Source: Lachnospiraceae bacterium
Lineage (GTDB): Bacteria; Bacillota; Clostridia; Lachnospirales; Lachnospiraceae
Reading direction: 5' to 3'
DNA length: 64,000 nt
NCBI GenBank assembly: GCA_902363445.1
Contig: CABJAB010000006.1
Location: forward strand, 124,001 to 188,000
The position numbers and the translations under genes were made by a program. Positions 25,141 through 32,690 of the stretch are shown here, in pieces. The notes beneath the pieces were generated by a model that was not told where the DNA came from, did not search any database, and saw nothing but the letters and a program-made list of their open reading frames with translations. Within the stretch, counting starts at the first letter, position 1, and every line of letters begins with the position of its first letter.

Positions 25141-26613
25141 TCAGACACGATCCTGCTGTCTTTCAGCCATCCACTTCTGTGCCGCCTTCGCGTCCGATAT
25201 ATACGGTTCATAGGAATCCCGCACACGCTGGGTCACTTCGGCGCCTTTCCCTGCCAGTATCACCACATCTCCCGGCTCTGCCGCGTCCAGAGCCGCCCGG
25301 ACGGCCTGTTCTCGGTCCGGGATTATCCTGCACGGTTTCTTAATATGGGACTGGACCTCGAGGCATATCTCCGCCACATCCTCATAGCCCGGATCATCCG
25401 CCGTCAGATATACAAAATCCGCATACTTGTCCGCCAATATCCCCATGTCCCGCTTTCTAATGGGAGAACGCTCGCCGGCACATCCGAACACCGAATGGAT
25501 ATGATTCGGGGCAAACGTTTCCTGCACCGCTTTATATAAATTCAAAAAACTTAAGTAATTATGGGCGTAGTCCACTACAATGTGAAACCCACCGTATTCC
25601 ATCAGCATCATCCTCCCCGGAATATGGATATGGCGGATTCCTTCCGCAATGGTCCCCGGGCCGATACCCATGACAAAGGCCGCCAGGACCGCCGCCGTCA
25701 GGTTTTCCACATTGAACCGGCCAACCAGGCTGCTTTCAAAGGCATACCACCTGCCTTTATATCCCAGCTCGAAACGGCTCCCGCCGGCGCTGACCTCTAT
25801 GTTCCGGATCACGCCGGCGCAGGTTTCGTCGTGTCCATATAACAGCAATCGTTTTCCCGCGCATCCCGCCAGGACCTTGTCAAAAAACCTGGTTTCCTTA
25901 TTCACGATGACTGTATCGCACTGAGATAAAAAGGATATTTTACAACTCACATATTCCTCAAGGCTCGCATGCTCCTTTTCTCCGATATGGTCCTCATCCA
26001 CATTCAAAAAGATTCCAATGGGAAAATGCTGCCCGTACACACGTGATAATTTCATGGCCTGGGAGGACACCTCCATCACCACATGATCACATCCATTGTC
26101 CTTCGCTTCCCGGAAATAAGACTGAAGCTCGACCGGCTCCGGAGTAGTCAGATGGCTCAGACGGGACGTCTTTCCTGTGTTGACCTCCATCGTGGAAAAG
26201 ACAGCCGTCCGTCCGGGTGACCCGGCATCCAGAATTGACTTTAAAATGTAAGCCGTTGTTGTTTTCCCTTTTGTCCCCGTGATTCCGGTGACAAACATCT
26301 CATCCCCGGGATTCTCGTAAAACCATCTTGCCGCGATCGACGACGCCTTCCGGATATCCTTTACCAGGATATGAGGCAGGATGCCGCCGAAGTCCGTCTC
26401 CGCCATGTAAAGGACGGCGCCTTTTTCGGCCGCCATCTCCAGATACTCTTTTTTAAATGTAAAACCCTTGCAGATAAAAAAGGCCCCCGGCCCCGCTTCC
26501 CTGGAATTCGCAGTCAGAGAATCAGGCGCAAGGCATCCCGCCTCCCCGGAAGCCTCTATGAGCAGTCCCTCCTGCTCCAGCAGTATGATCAAATCACTTA
26601 TGGTACCCTTCAT
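25141..26613 (-). CDS. MurE-like UDP-N-acetylmuramoyl-tripeptide synthetase
   Basis: A 490-residue Mur ligase with three domains: N-terminal substrate-binding (1-105), central ATPase with GITGTKGKTTTAYILKSIL (about 112) and VMEVSSQAMKLSRVYG (about 175), and C-terminal domain with FHIVVDYAHNYLSFLNL (about 340) and GERSPIRKRDMG. MurE adds the third amino acid to the peptidoglycan stem. The amino-acid-selecting motif reads DDPGYED, not the DNPR of diaminopimelate-adding enzymes, and MEVSSQ replaces the usual MEVSSH. It sits outside any cell-division cluster, so it may be a paralogue with a different substrate. GGGAGC precedes the ATG; the VOC gene is 12 bp upstream. Confidence 0.85.
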   Translation of the reverse strand: MKGTISDLIILLEQEGLLIEASGEAGCLAPDSLTANSREAGPGAFFICKGFTFKKEYLEMAAEKGAVLYMAETDFGGILPHILVKDIRKASSIAARWFYENPGDEMFVTGITGTKGKTTTAYILKSILDAGSPGRTAVFSTMEVNTGKTSRLSHLTTPEPVELQSYFREAKDNGCDHVVMEVSSQAMKLSRVYGQHFPIGIFLNVDEDHIGEKEHASLEEYVSCKISFLSQCDTVIVNKETRFFDKVLAGCAGKRLLLYGHDETCAGVIRNIEVSAGGSRFELGYKGRWYAFESSLVGRFNVENLTAAVLAAFVMGIGPGTIAEGIRHIHIPGRMMLMEYGGFHIVVDYAHNYLSFLNLYKAVQETFAPNHIHSVFGCAGERSPIRKRDMGILADKYADFVYLTADDPGYEDVAEICLEVQSHIKKPCRIIPDREQAVRAALDAAEPGDVVILAGKGAEVTQRVRDSYEPYISDAKAAQKWMAERQQDRV

Positions 26614-26625
26614 GATGCCGCTCCC

Positions 26626-26997
26626 TTATCTTTTCTCCGGTATGATCTCCAGCCAGTATCCGTCCGGGTCTTCAATGAAGTAGATTCCCATGGACGGGTT
26701 TTCAAAACAGATACATCCCATTTCTCTGTGCTTTTCATGAGCCGCCTCAAAATCATCCGCCTGGAACGCGAGATGGATTTCATTGTCTCCCAGATTATAA
26801 GGCCTGTCCATGTCCCGAAGCCAGGTCAGCTCCAGAAGATGGCTAGTCTGTCCGTCGCCCAGATAGACAATGATAAAGCTACCGTCTTCCTTTTCAATCC
26901 TTCTCGTTTCCGTGAGTCCCAAAGCCTTTTTATAAAAATCCATGGATCTTTCCAGATCATATACGTTAATATTGTTATGCACAAATCTGAATTTCAT
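26626..26997 (-). CDS. VOC-family protein, lactoylglutathione lyase (glyoxalase I)-like
   Basis: A 123-residue vicinal-oxygen-chelate protein. KFRFVHNNINVYDLERSMDFY (first metal His at about residue 6), LLELTWLRD (Glu), NEIHLAFQADDFEAAH (second His/Glu) and GIYFIEDPDGYWLEIIPEK (last Glu) give the four ligands of glyoxalase I. It could detoxify methylglyoxal, which fits a cell that makes dihydroxyacetone phosphate from aldolase cleavage. AAGGAGCGG precedes the ATG. It is 12 bp from, and cotranscribed with, the downstream MurE-like gene. Confidence 0.88.
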   Translation of the reverse strand: MKFRFVHNNINVYDLERSMDFYKKALGLTETRRIEKEDGSFIIVYLGDGQTSHLLELTWLRDMDRPYNLGDNEIHLAFQADDFEAAHEKHREMGCICFENPSMGIYFIEDPDGYWLEIIPEKR

Positions 26998-27033
26998 ATA
27001 CGCCGCTCCTTAATTATTATAAAACGCCAAATT

Positions 27034-27591
27034 TTACAATTCTTCTATATACTCCGCCACCGCCTCGCCTTTGTGGCGTCCGCAGGGTTCCGCCGGATAA
27101 GAAGCCAGACTATCGCCTTCTGAAAGTCCCGTAAACGCAGAAGAGCTCCCGCTCCCTTCCAAATAAACGCTGTCAGCCTCCTGAACTGTGGCAGATATGC
27201 CGTTTTCCAGCTCGATCCTCCACAGAGGCCTCTTTTCTTTTTTTACGCGCCCGACAGATGCCGTCCGGAAACCGTCCGGCGAAAACACGGTGAGTTCATC
27301 ACCCGGCTCCACTTCTGCCAGATATTTCGTGACCCCGTCCCGCATATAAACATATTGATGGAGAGCGCCGGCATTTACCCGGAACACCCGTCTGGGATAA
27401 GTATCCACCTCCCGGTTTTCCGACATGGCTTTTACGAAACCTTTGCAGGTATTTCCGATCAATATGCCCTCCTCCTCAGACAGGGCGTCAATAAAATCCA
27501 GCTCCACCCGGACTCCCGTTCCCAGCTTTAAAAGCCTCGTTATTTTTGTCAGCTGCCGTTCCGCCATCCATTCCTTTTTTTGATTTTCCAT
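27034..27591 (-). CDS. 3-dehydroquinate synthase II-like protein, C-terminal part only
   Basis: A 185-residue protein that I recognise as the C-terminal half of archaeal-type 3-dehydroquinate synthase II. Parallels: GVRVELDFIDALSEEEGILIG, then FRVNAGALHQYV, a KYLAEVEPGDELTVFS segment and VGRVKKEKRPLWRIE. The full enzyme has about 330-380 residues; the N-terminal catalytic half is absent and the upstream DNA (repeat copy D) does not encode it. Whether this is a domesticated domain or a degraded gene is open; the reading frame is intact. ATG 27591 has no clear ribosome binding site, but TATACT lies 8 bp upstream, so a leaderless message is possible; ATG 27621 is an alternative. Confidence 0.65.
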   Translation of the reverse strand: MENQKKEWMAERQLTKITRLLKLGTGVRVELDFIDALSEEEGILIGNTCKGFVKAMSENREVDTYPRRVFRVNAGALHQYVYMRDGVTKYLAEVEPGDELTVFSPDGFRTASVGRVKKEKRPLWRIELENGISATVQEADSVYLEGSGSSSAFTGLSEGDSLASYPAEPCGRHKGEAVAEYIEEL

Positions 27592-27679
27592 GGTCTCAGT
27601 ATAGCACAAAGAAATTCCCATTACCAGAGTGAGTTCCGGAGGCAGAACACATTTACTACACATAGCTGTGATAAAATAT

Positions 27680-27880
27680 AATAAAATACTTTTTGGAATC
27701 ATTTCCGAAGGTCTCCATTAAATACCGGCAGAAGTTCCGAGCCGTCTCGATTTCGGTTCGCTGGCGATGCAGGGACCATTTTAGGCCGGCTCGGAATTCT
27801 TCTGCCGGTATCCTGCCTGCCGCACCATTCTGGATGATTTTCGTTTCCTTGATTCCAGAAAAGGACCGGATATAAGGTAT
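27680..27880 (+). repeat. Mosaic intergenic repeat, copy D (about 200 bp, minimal form)
   Basis: This is a reduced family member: left end AAAATACTTTTTGGAATCAT, the GCAGAAGTTCCG..CGCTGGCGATGC block, then directly the TTTAGGCCGGCTCGG and GATTCCAGAAAAGGA blocks. Its core is one long near-perfect hairpin, 27723-27743 pairing with 27788-27810. TTGATT (27849-27854), 16 bp, TATAAG (27871-27876) near its right end could be the promoter of the lipoprotein gene that starts 30 bp later. Confidence 0.83.
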
Positions 27881-27906
27881 GATTTGATCCAAGAAAGGAG
27901 TATGCT

Positions 27907-28239
27907 ATGTCCCGAAAAATCAAAAAGTTTGATAAACTCAATAAACTGCCTCTTGTTTTTTTCTCTTTTATCCTCATGGCCTTTCTTCTGGCCTCCTGTA
28001 CGGATTCGGAGAAGACTCCGGATACAGAAAAAGCGGAGGAAGAGACCGTGGTCTATATGGGCCGCAGCCTTCCGGTCTCAAAGCTCTCCGACGAGACACT
28101 GGAATGGCTGGAACGGTTCAATCAAATGCCTGAAGAAGCGCAGCTGGCAATCGATCATGTCCCTTTTGATATTTATTCCTTGTTATATGAGGGCTCCGGA
28201 TGCCAAGAAGCGCTGGAGACCACAGATGCTTCATATTAG
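27907..28239 (+). CDS. Small lipoprotein of unknown function
   Basis: A 110-residue protein with a Lys/Arg-rich N-terminus, a hydrophobic segment (about 15-32) and the lipobox LLASCTDS (Cys about 34), then an acidic linker and a short domain (VYMGRSLPVSKLSDETLEWLERFNQMP) to the end. I do not recognise the family. It should be anchored outside the membrane. AGAAAGGAG precedes the ATG. It lies between repeat copy D and the thiamine operon promoter and has no obvious terminator of its own. Confidence 0.65.
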   Translation: MSRKIKKFDKLNKLPLVFFSFILMAFLLASCTDSEKTPDTEKAEEETVVYMGRSLPVSKLSDETLEWLERFNQMPEEAQLAIDHVPFDIYSLLYEGSGCQEALETTDASY

Positions 28240-28240
28240 G

Positions 28241-28269
28241 TTGACTTTCCAATAGAAAAAGCATATAAT
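28241..28269 (+). promoter_or_regulatory. Promoter of the thiamine operon
   Basis: -35 TTGACT (28241-28246), 17-bp spacer, -10 TATAAT (28264-28269), about 45 bp before the riboswitch aptamer. The -35 follows the lipoprotein stop codon by two bases. Confidence 0.85.
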
Positions 28270-28314
28270 CGCCATATAAATGAATACGAGCTGGATTTAA
28301 GCTGGCCTTTGGTC

Positions 28315-28402
28315 AGTTGTCTGGGGAGCTTAGAAATAGGCTGAGAGGGAGTATGGCTCCGACCCACGACCTGATACGGATAATGCCGTCGTAGGAAGAC
28401 AT
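28315..28402 (+). ncRNA. TPP riboswitch (THI element)
   Basis: The aptamer has the thi-box landmarks: GGGGAGCTT, GGCTGAGAGGG, GACCC, ACCTGATACGGATAATGCC and GTCGTAGGA. GTCT (28319-28322) and AGAC (28397-28400) close stem P1. It binds thiamine pyrophosphate and represses the downstream thiC operon when the cofactor is plentiful. An intrinsic terminator follows at 28425, so control is by transcription termination. Confidence 0.96.
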
Positions 28403-28424
28403 CCCGCACTGGATGATGACATCT

Positions 28425-28456
28425 GGGGCTTGTCCTTACGGGCAGGCCCCTTTTTT
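28425..28456 (+). terminator. Riboswitch-controlled terminator
   Basis: An 11-bp stem, GGGGCTTGTCC (28425-28435) with GGGCAGGCCCC (28440-28450) including two G-U pairs, a TTAC loop and TTTTTT at 28451-28456. It is the expression platform of the TPP riboswitch before thiC. Confidence 0.93.
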
Positions 28457-28535
28457 CCGGCTAGATCACGGCTCTTCTCCGGAATGCGTCCGTCATCCGG
28501 AGCGCCAGCCAGACATTCTTATCAGGAGGATAGAT

Positions 28536-29843
28536 ATGAACTACACAACACAGATGGATGCCGCCAGAAAAGGCATCGTCACCAGAGAAATGGAAATTGT
28601 CGCAAAAAAGGAACAGATGGAGATCCCGGAGCTTCTCCGGCTGATGGCCGAAGGAAAGGTCATCATTCCCGCCAACAAGCTCCACACCTGCATTGAGCCC
28701 AACGCCATCGGTTCCATGTTAAAGACCAAGATCAACGTAAACCTCGGCACTTCCAGGGATTGTGTGGATTTGAATAAAGAACTGGAAAAAGTGAATGACG
28801 CCGTGAAAATGGGCGCGGAAGCCATCATGGATCTGAGCTCCTTCGGGAAGACCCAGGAATTCCGCCGCAAGCTGACTCATGAATGCCCGGCCATCATCGG
28901 CACTGTTCCCATTTACGACGCTGTCGTATATTACCACAAACCCCTCAAGGAGATCACATCCCGGGAATGGCTGGACATTGTAAAAATGCACGCTGAAGAC
29001 GGCGTAGATTTCATGACCATCCACTGCGGCATCAACAAAAACACTGCAGACCGCTTTAAGGACAACAAGCGCCTGACTAATATTGTCTCCCGCGGCGGTT
29101 CCATCATTTTCGCATGGATGGAAATGACCGGAAATGAAAACCCTTACTTTGAACATTACGATGAAATCCTGGATATCTGCCAGGAATATGACATAACACT
29201 GAGCCTGGGGGATGCCTGCCGTCCCGGCTGTATTGCCGACGCTTCCGATATCTCCCAGATTGAAGAACTCATCACTCTCGGCGAGCTGACCAGAAGAGCC
29301 TGGGAGAAAAACGTCCAGGTCATGATCGAGGGCCCCGGCCACATGCCTCTTGACCAGATAGAGGCCAATATGAGAATCCAGAAGACCATCTGTAAGGGCG
29401 CGCCTTTTTATGTACTCGGGCCGCTGGTCACGGATATCGCTCCAGGCTATGACCACATTACCGCGGCCATAGGCGGGGCCATCGCCGCCACCTACGGCGC
29501 GGCGTTCCTCTGCTATGTGACTCCGGCCGAGCATCTCCGCCTTCCCGATGTGGATGACGTAAAGGAAGGCATTATCGCTTCTAAGATAGCCGCCCACGCC
29601 GCAGACATCGCCAAGGGAGTCAAGGGCGCCTCTGACTGGGACTATGCCATGAGCACAGCCAGAAAGAAGCTGGATTGGGAGAAAATGTTTGAATTGTCCA
29701 TCGATCCGGAAAAGGCCCGCCGCTACCGTGCGTCCGCCAAGCCGGAAAAAGAAGATACCTGCTCCATGTGCGGCAATTTCTGTGCCGTCAAGAATATGAA
29801 CCGCATCCTCGACGGGGAGATTGTCAGCATTTATGACGAATGA
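28536..29843 (+). CDS. thiC: Phosphomethylpyrimidine synthase ThiC
   Basis: A 435-residue radical-SAM-like enzyme converting aminoimidazole ribotide to hydroxymethylpyrimidine phosphate. Motifs: [79 protein letters not shown], and the C-terminal 4Fe-4S motif CSMCGNFC (about 408-415). Length matches the short bacterial form. ATG 28536 has AGGAGG seven bases upstream; the frame is open farther upstream through the riboswitch terminator but that part is untranslated. First gene of thiCWDME. Confidence 0.97.
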   Translation: MNYTTQMDAARKGIVTREMEIVAKKEQMEIPELLRLMAEGKVIIPANKLHTCIEPNAIGSMLKTKINVNLGTSRDCVDLNKELEKVNDAVKMGAEAIMDLSSFGKTQEFRRKLTHECPAIIGTVPIYDAVVYYHKPLKEITSREWLDIVKMHAEDGVDFMTIHCGINKNTADRFKDNKRLTNIVSRGGSIIFAWMEMTGNENPYFEHYDEILDICQEYDITLSLGDACRPGCIADASDISQIEELITLGELTRRAWEKNVQVMIEGPGHMPLDQIEANMRIQKTICKGAPFYVLGPLVTDIAPGYDHITAAIGGAIAATYGAAFLCYVTPAEHLRLPDVDDVKEGIIASKIAAHAADIAKGVKGASDWDYAMSTARKKLDWEKMFELSIDPEKARRYRASAKPEKEDTCSMCGNFCAVKNMNRILDGEIVSIYDE

Positions 29844-29856
29844 GAGGGAAATGAAC

Positions 29857-30375
29857 ATGAGACCCAATATTAAAAAGCTGGCCGTGGGCGGCATGCTGGT
29901 CGCCCTGACCGTCGCACTTTCAGGATTCTATATTCCCATTGGCGCATCCAAATGCTATCCGGTCCAGCATCTGGTGAATATCCTGTGCGCCGTTTTTCTC
30001 GGCCCCTCTTACGGGGTGGCGTCCGCTTTCTGCTCTTCCCTCATCCGGAATCTGATGGGGACAGGAAGCCTCCTGGCTTTCCCCGGAAGTATGGTGGGCG
30101 CCCTTCTGGCAGGCCTTCTGTACAAAAAAAGCAAAAAACTCATTTTCGCTTATGTGGGAGAGCTTTTCGGCACAGGTATCCTGGGAGGGATCCTGTGCTT
30201 CCCTGTGGCCTCTTTTCTCATGGGAAAGACCGTAGCCGTATTTGCTTTTGTGCTGCCTTTTTTCCTGAGTTCCCTGGCGGGCACCTGTATAGCCGTTATC
30301 CTGACCGGAGCCCTCTATAAATCGGGGCTGCTTGAAAATCTTCAGCACAGCCTGAAAGGAGGAGCTTTGTCATGA
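29857..30375 (+). CDS. thiW: Thiazole-specific ECF transporter substrate-binding subunit ThiW
   Basis: A 172-residue membrane protein with about five helices, beginning RPNIKKLAVGGMLVALTVALS and containing YIPIGASKCYPVQHLVNI (about 30), typical of ThiW S-components, which bring hydroxyethylthiazole in through the shared ECF energising module (not encoded here). Placement between thiC and thiD under a TPP riboswitch supports this. AGAGGG is 8 bases before ATG 29857; ATG 29851 is closer. The stop overlaps thiD by four bases (ATGA). Confidence 0.9.
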   Translation: MRPNIKKLAVGGMLVALTVALSGFYIPIGASKCYPVQHLVNILCAVFLGPSYGVASAFCSSLIRNLMGTGSLLAFPGSMVGALLAGLLYKKSKKLIFAYVGELFGTGILGGILCFPVASFLMGKTVAVFAFVLPFFLSSLAGTCIAVILTGALYKSGLLENLQHSLKGGALS

Positions 30376-31184
30376 AACGCAGTACTGTATTGACGATCGC
30401 CGGCTCTGACCCCAGCGGAGGCGCCGGGATTCAGGCGGACTTAAAAACCATGACAGCGTTTGGATGCTATGGGATGTCCGCCATCACGGCGATCACCGTC
30501 CAGAACACTATCGGCGTCACCCGCGTGGAAACCTTAGACCCCGGCCTGGTAAGCGCCCAACTGGACGCCATCTTCACCGATATCCGTCCCGACGCCGTAA
30601 AAATCGGTATGGTTTCCTGTAAAGAAACCATACAGGTGATTGCGGAAAAGCTGACCGAATATCACGCGCAGAACATCGTCATGGATCCGGTCATGGTATC
30701 CACCAGCGGTCACCGGCTGATGGAGCCGGACGCGATGGATACCTTGATACGCGTTCTCCTGCCCCTGGCCGATATAAGCACGCCCAATCTTCCGGAGGGA
30801 GAAGCGCTCTCCGGCCTGACCATCGCGTCGGGAGCTGATATGCCCCGCGCCGCGCGGAACATCTACGACGCCACCGGCCACCCTGTCCTGTTAAAAGGGG
30901 GGCATCTGGACGGCTGCGCTGACGACCTGCTCTGGAACGGCAAGGAAGAGATATGGTTCCGAGGTCGTCAGATAAAGACCAAAAACAGCCACGGAACCGG
31001 CTGTACGCTGTCCTCCGCCATCGCCTCCGGCTTAGCCCTTGGTCTTTCGCTGGACGGCGCCGTCCGTGAGGCCAAGGCTTATCTTTCCGGCGCGCTGGCC
31101 GCCGGTCTGGAGCTTGGGCACGGACGCGGTCCCGTAGACCATTGTTTCCGTATTGAATGGAGTCCCCGTAATGACGCAGAATGA
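30372..31184 (+). CDS. thiD: Hydroxymethylpyrimidine/phosphomethylpyrimidine kinase ThiD
   Basis: A 270-residue ribokinase-fold kinase. TIAGSDPSGGAGIQADLKTM at the N-terminus binds the pyrimidine; MDPVMVSTSGHRLM (about 110), TPNLPEGEALSG (about 137) and SHGTGCTLSSAIASGLA (about 207, anion hole) are all intact. It makes hydroxymethylpyrimidine pyrophosphate in two phosphorylations, using the ThiC product. AAAGGAGG lies inside the end of thiW, overlapping four bases, so translation is coupled; the 3' end overlaps thiM by 14 bases. Confidence 0.96.
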   Translation: MKRSTVLTIAGSDPSGGAGIQADLKTMTAFGCYGMSAITAITVQNTIGVTRVETLDPGLVSAQLDAIFTDIRPDAVKIGMVSCKETIQVIAEKLTEYHAQNIVMDPVMVSTSGHRLMEPDAMDTLIRVLLPLADISTPNLPEGEALSGLTIASGADMPRAARNIYDATGHPVLLKGGHLDGCADDLLWNGKEEIWFRGRQIKTKNSHGTGCTLSSAIASGLALGLSLDGAVREAKAYLSGALAAGLELGHGRGPVDHCFRIEWSPRNDAE

Positions 31185-32001
31185 ACAGATCTCCAAAATC
31201 CTGGAGCTTTGCCAGGCTCTCCCAGAGACAAAGCCTCTGGTCCATGTGATCGTCAATCAGGTCTCGGCGGCCTTCTGTGCAGATGCCATGTCCGCTTCCG
31301 GCGCAAGGCCGGTCATGGCCGGTTCTTCTCTGGAGACCGGCGAGATCACAGAACACGCCGGCGCCTTTGTCGCCAATCTGGGACAGCCCTCTCCGGAAAA
31401 AGAAGCAGCGGTCCGGGAATCCCTGCTCTCCGCCGCTCGGTACAGGATTCCTGTCATACTGGATCCGGTGGGAGCCGGCGCATCCGCATATCGGCATCAA
31501 TTGGCCGGTTCTCTTCTGTCTCTCCCCTGGAAAGGCATCATAAAGGGAAACGCGTCTGAGATCTACACCCTCTGTACCGGACAGCTCACTCATCAGGGAG
31601 TGGATTCCGTCGGCTTCGGCTCTCCGGAACTCTCCCCCCTCACCAATCCGCTGTTTTCCGAAAGGATTCTGGCCGTCACGGGGAAAGAGGACTGCATCCT
31701 CGACGATGCTCAGAGAATCATCCTTTCACATCCTGCTCCTCTCTCCCATGCTATTGTCGGGACGGGATGCGCCGCAGGCTGTCTGTGCGGATGCTTCGCG
31801 GCGCTCACGGAGGATTTTTTCCTGGCCGCTGCCGCGGGACTCAGCTTTTTCAGCTATGCCCAATTCCGTGTGGACGGTTTAGAGGGATATGGCTCCTCCA
31901 AGCTTCATCTGCTGGACTTTCTCAGTCGGACAGAAGCAGACGGTTTCAAACAGTATCTGCAGACAATCCTCACCTATCAGTCAGGAGGAAGAGCAAAATG
32001 A
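31171..32001 (+). CDS. thiM: Hydroxyethylthiazole kinase ThiM
   Basis: A 276-residue ThiM: VHVIVNQVSAAFCADAMSA with GARPVMAG (about 28-55) binds thiazole, VILDPVGAGAS (about 100), KGNASEI (about 125) and IVGTGCAAGC (about 198, catalytic Cys) are present. It phosphorylates hydroxyethylthiazole imported by ThiW. The N-terminal motif diverges from the common HCITN, but catalytic residues remain. ATG 31171 lies inside thiD (14-base overlap). No thiazole-synthesis genes (thiG, thiH, thiS, thiF) are in the operon, so salvage is the likely source. Confidence 0.93.
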   Translation: MTQNEQISKILELCQALPETKPLVHVIVNQVSAAFCADAMSASGARPVMAGSSLETGEITEHAGAFVANLGQPSPEKEAAVRESLLSAARYRIPVILDPVGAGASAYRHQLAGSLLSLPWKGIIKGNASEIYTLCTGQLTHQGVDSVGFGSPELSPLTNPLFSERILAVTGKEDCILDDAQRIILSHPAPLSHAIVGTGCAAGCLCGCFAALTEDFFLAAAAGLSFFSYAQFRVDGLEGYGSSKLHLLDFLSRTEADGFKQYLQTILTYQSGGRAK

Positions 32002-32615
32002 GACTTTCAAAAGAACGAGGGATACTCTATGTGATCGTGGACTGCCGAAACGGACTTTCTCCCATCGAAGAAGTGCTGAGCGCAGGCGTCGACCTGCTCC
32101 AGTTGAGAGAAAAAGGCCTGACCTCCGCAGAATATCTGAAACGTGCCAAGGCCGTGAAGGCCCTTTGCAGAAAGCATGGAACTCCTTTTATCGTAAACGA
32201 CCGCATCGATATCGCCCTCCTGTCTGACGCCGACGGCGTACACCTGGGCGCCGATGACGTGCCTGTGGATGAAGCAAGGCGCGTTTTGGGAGATGGCCTT
32301 ATCATCGGAGCGACTGCTAAAACCGTATCCCAGGCGGTATCAGCCGAGCGGATGGGAGCTGATTATATCGGCAGCGGCGCCTTTTTCAAGACGGAGACTA
32401 AATCCGACGCCATGCCCATATCCCCGGACACTTACCGGCAGATTCTCGCATCCATATCCATTCCCGATGTGGCAATAGGCGGAATCACAACAGTAAACTG
32501 CGGGTTTCCCCTTTCTATGGGAGCAGGCGGACTGGCCATAGCGGCAGGCATCATGAAATCCGGAAATATCAGCGAATCCGTCCGGGCGTTCCGGAACGCA
32601 CTCGCCGCGCAGTAA
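31998..32615 (+). CDS. thiE: Thiamine-phosphate synthase ThiE
   Basis: A 205-residue TIM-barrel ThiE. Motifs: LLQLREKGLTSAEYLKRAK (about 34), PFIVNDRIDIALLSDADGVHLG (about 64-85), IIGATAKT, GADYIGSGAFFKTETK (about 122) and VAIGGITTVNC. It couples hydroxymethylpyrimidine pyrophosphate to thiazole phosphate, the final joining step. AGGAGG sits inside the end of thiM and the ATG overlaps the thiM stop (ATGA). Last gene of the operon; a terminator follows. Confidence 0.96.
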   Translation: MRLSKERGILYVIVDCRNGLSPIEEVLSAGVDLLQLREKGLTSAEYLKRAKAVKALCRKHGTPFIVNDRIDIALLSDADGVHLGADDVPVDEARRVLGDGLIIGATAKTVSQAVSAERMGADYIGSGAFFKTETKSDAMPISPDTYRQILASISIPDVAIGGITTVNCGFPLSMGAGGLAIAAGIMKSGNISESVRAFRNALAAQ

Positions 32616-32654
32616 GAGCTGATCTATTCCTCTAATTCCTATTTTAAATGGAAC

Positions 32655-32689
32655 AAAGCCCCGCCGCAAAACATAGCGGCAGGGCTTTT
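32655..32689. terminator. Terminator shared by thiE and the MATE gene
   Basis: AAAGCCCCGCCGC pairs with GCGGCAGGGCTTT with one wobble pair across an eight-base A-rich loop. Flanking A and T runs let it stop thiCWDME transcripts and the convergent MATE transporter transcript. Confidence 0.87.
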
Positions 32690-32690
32690 A

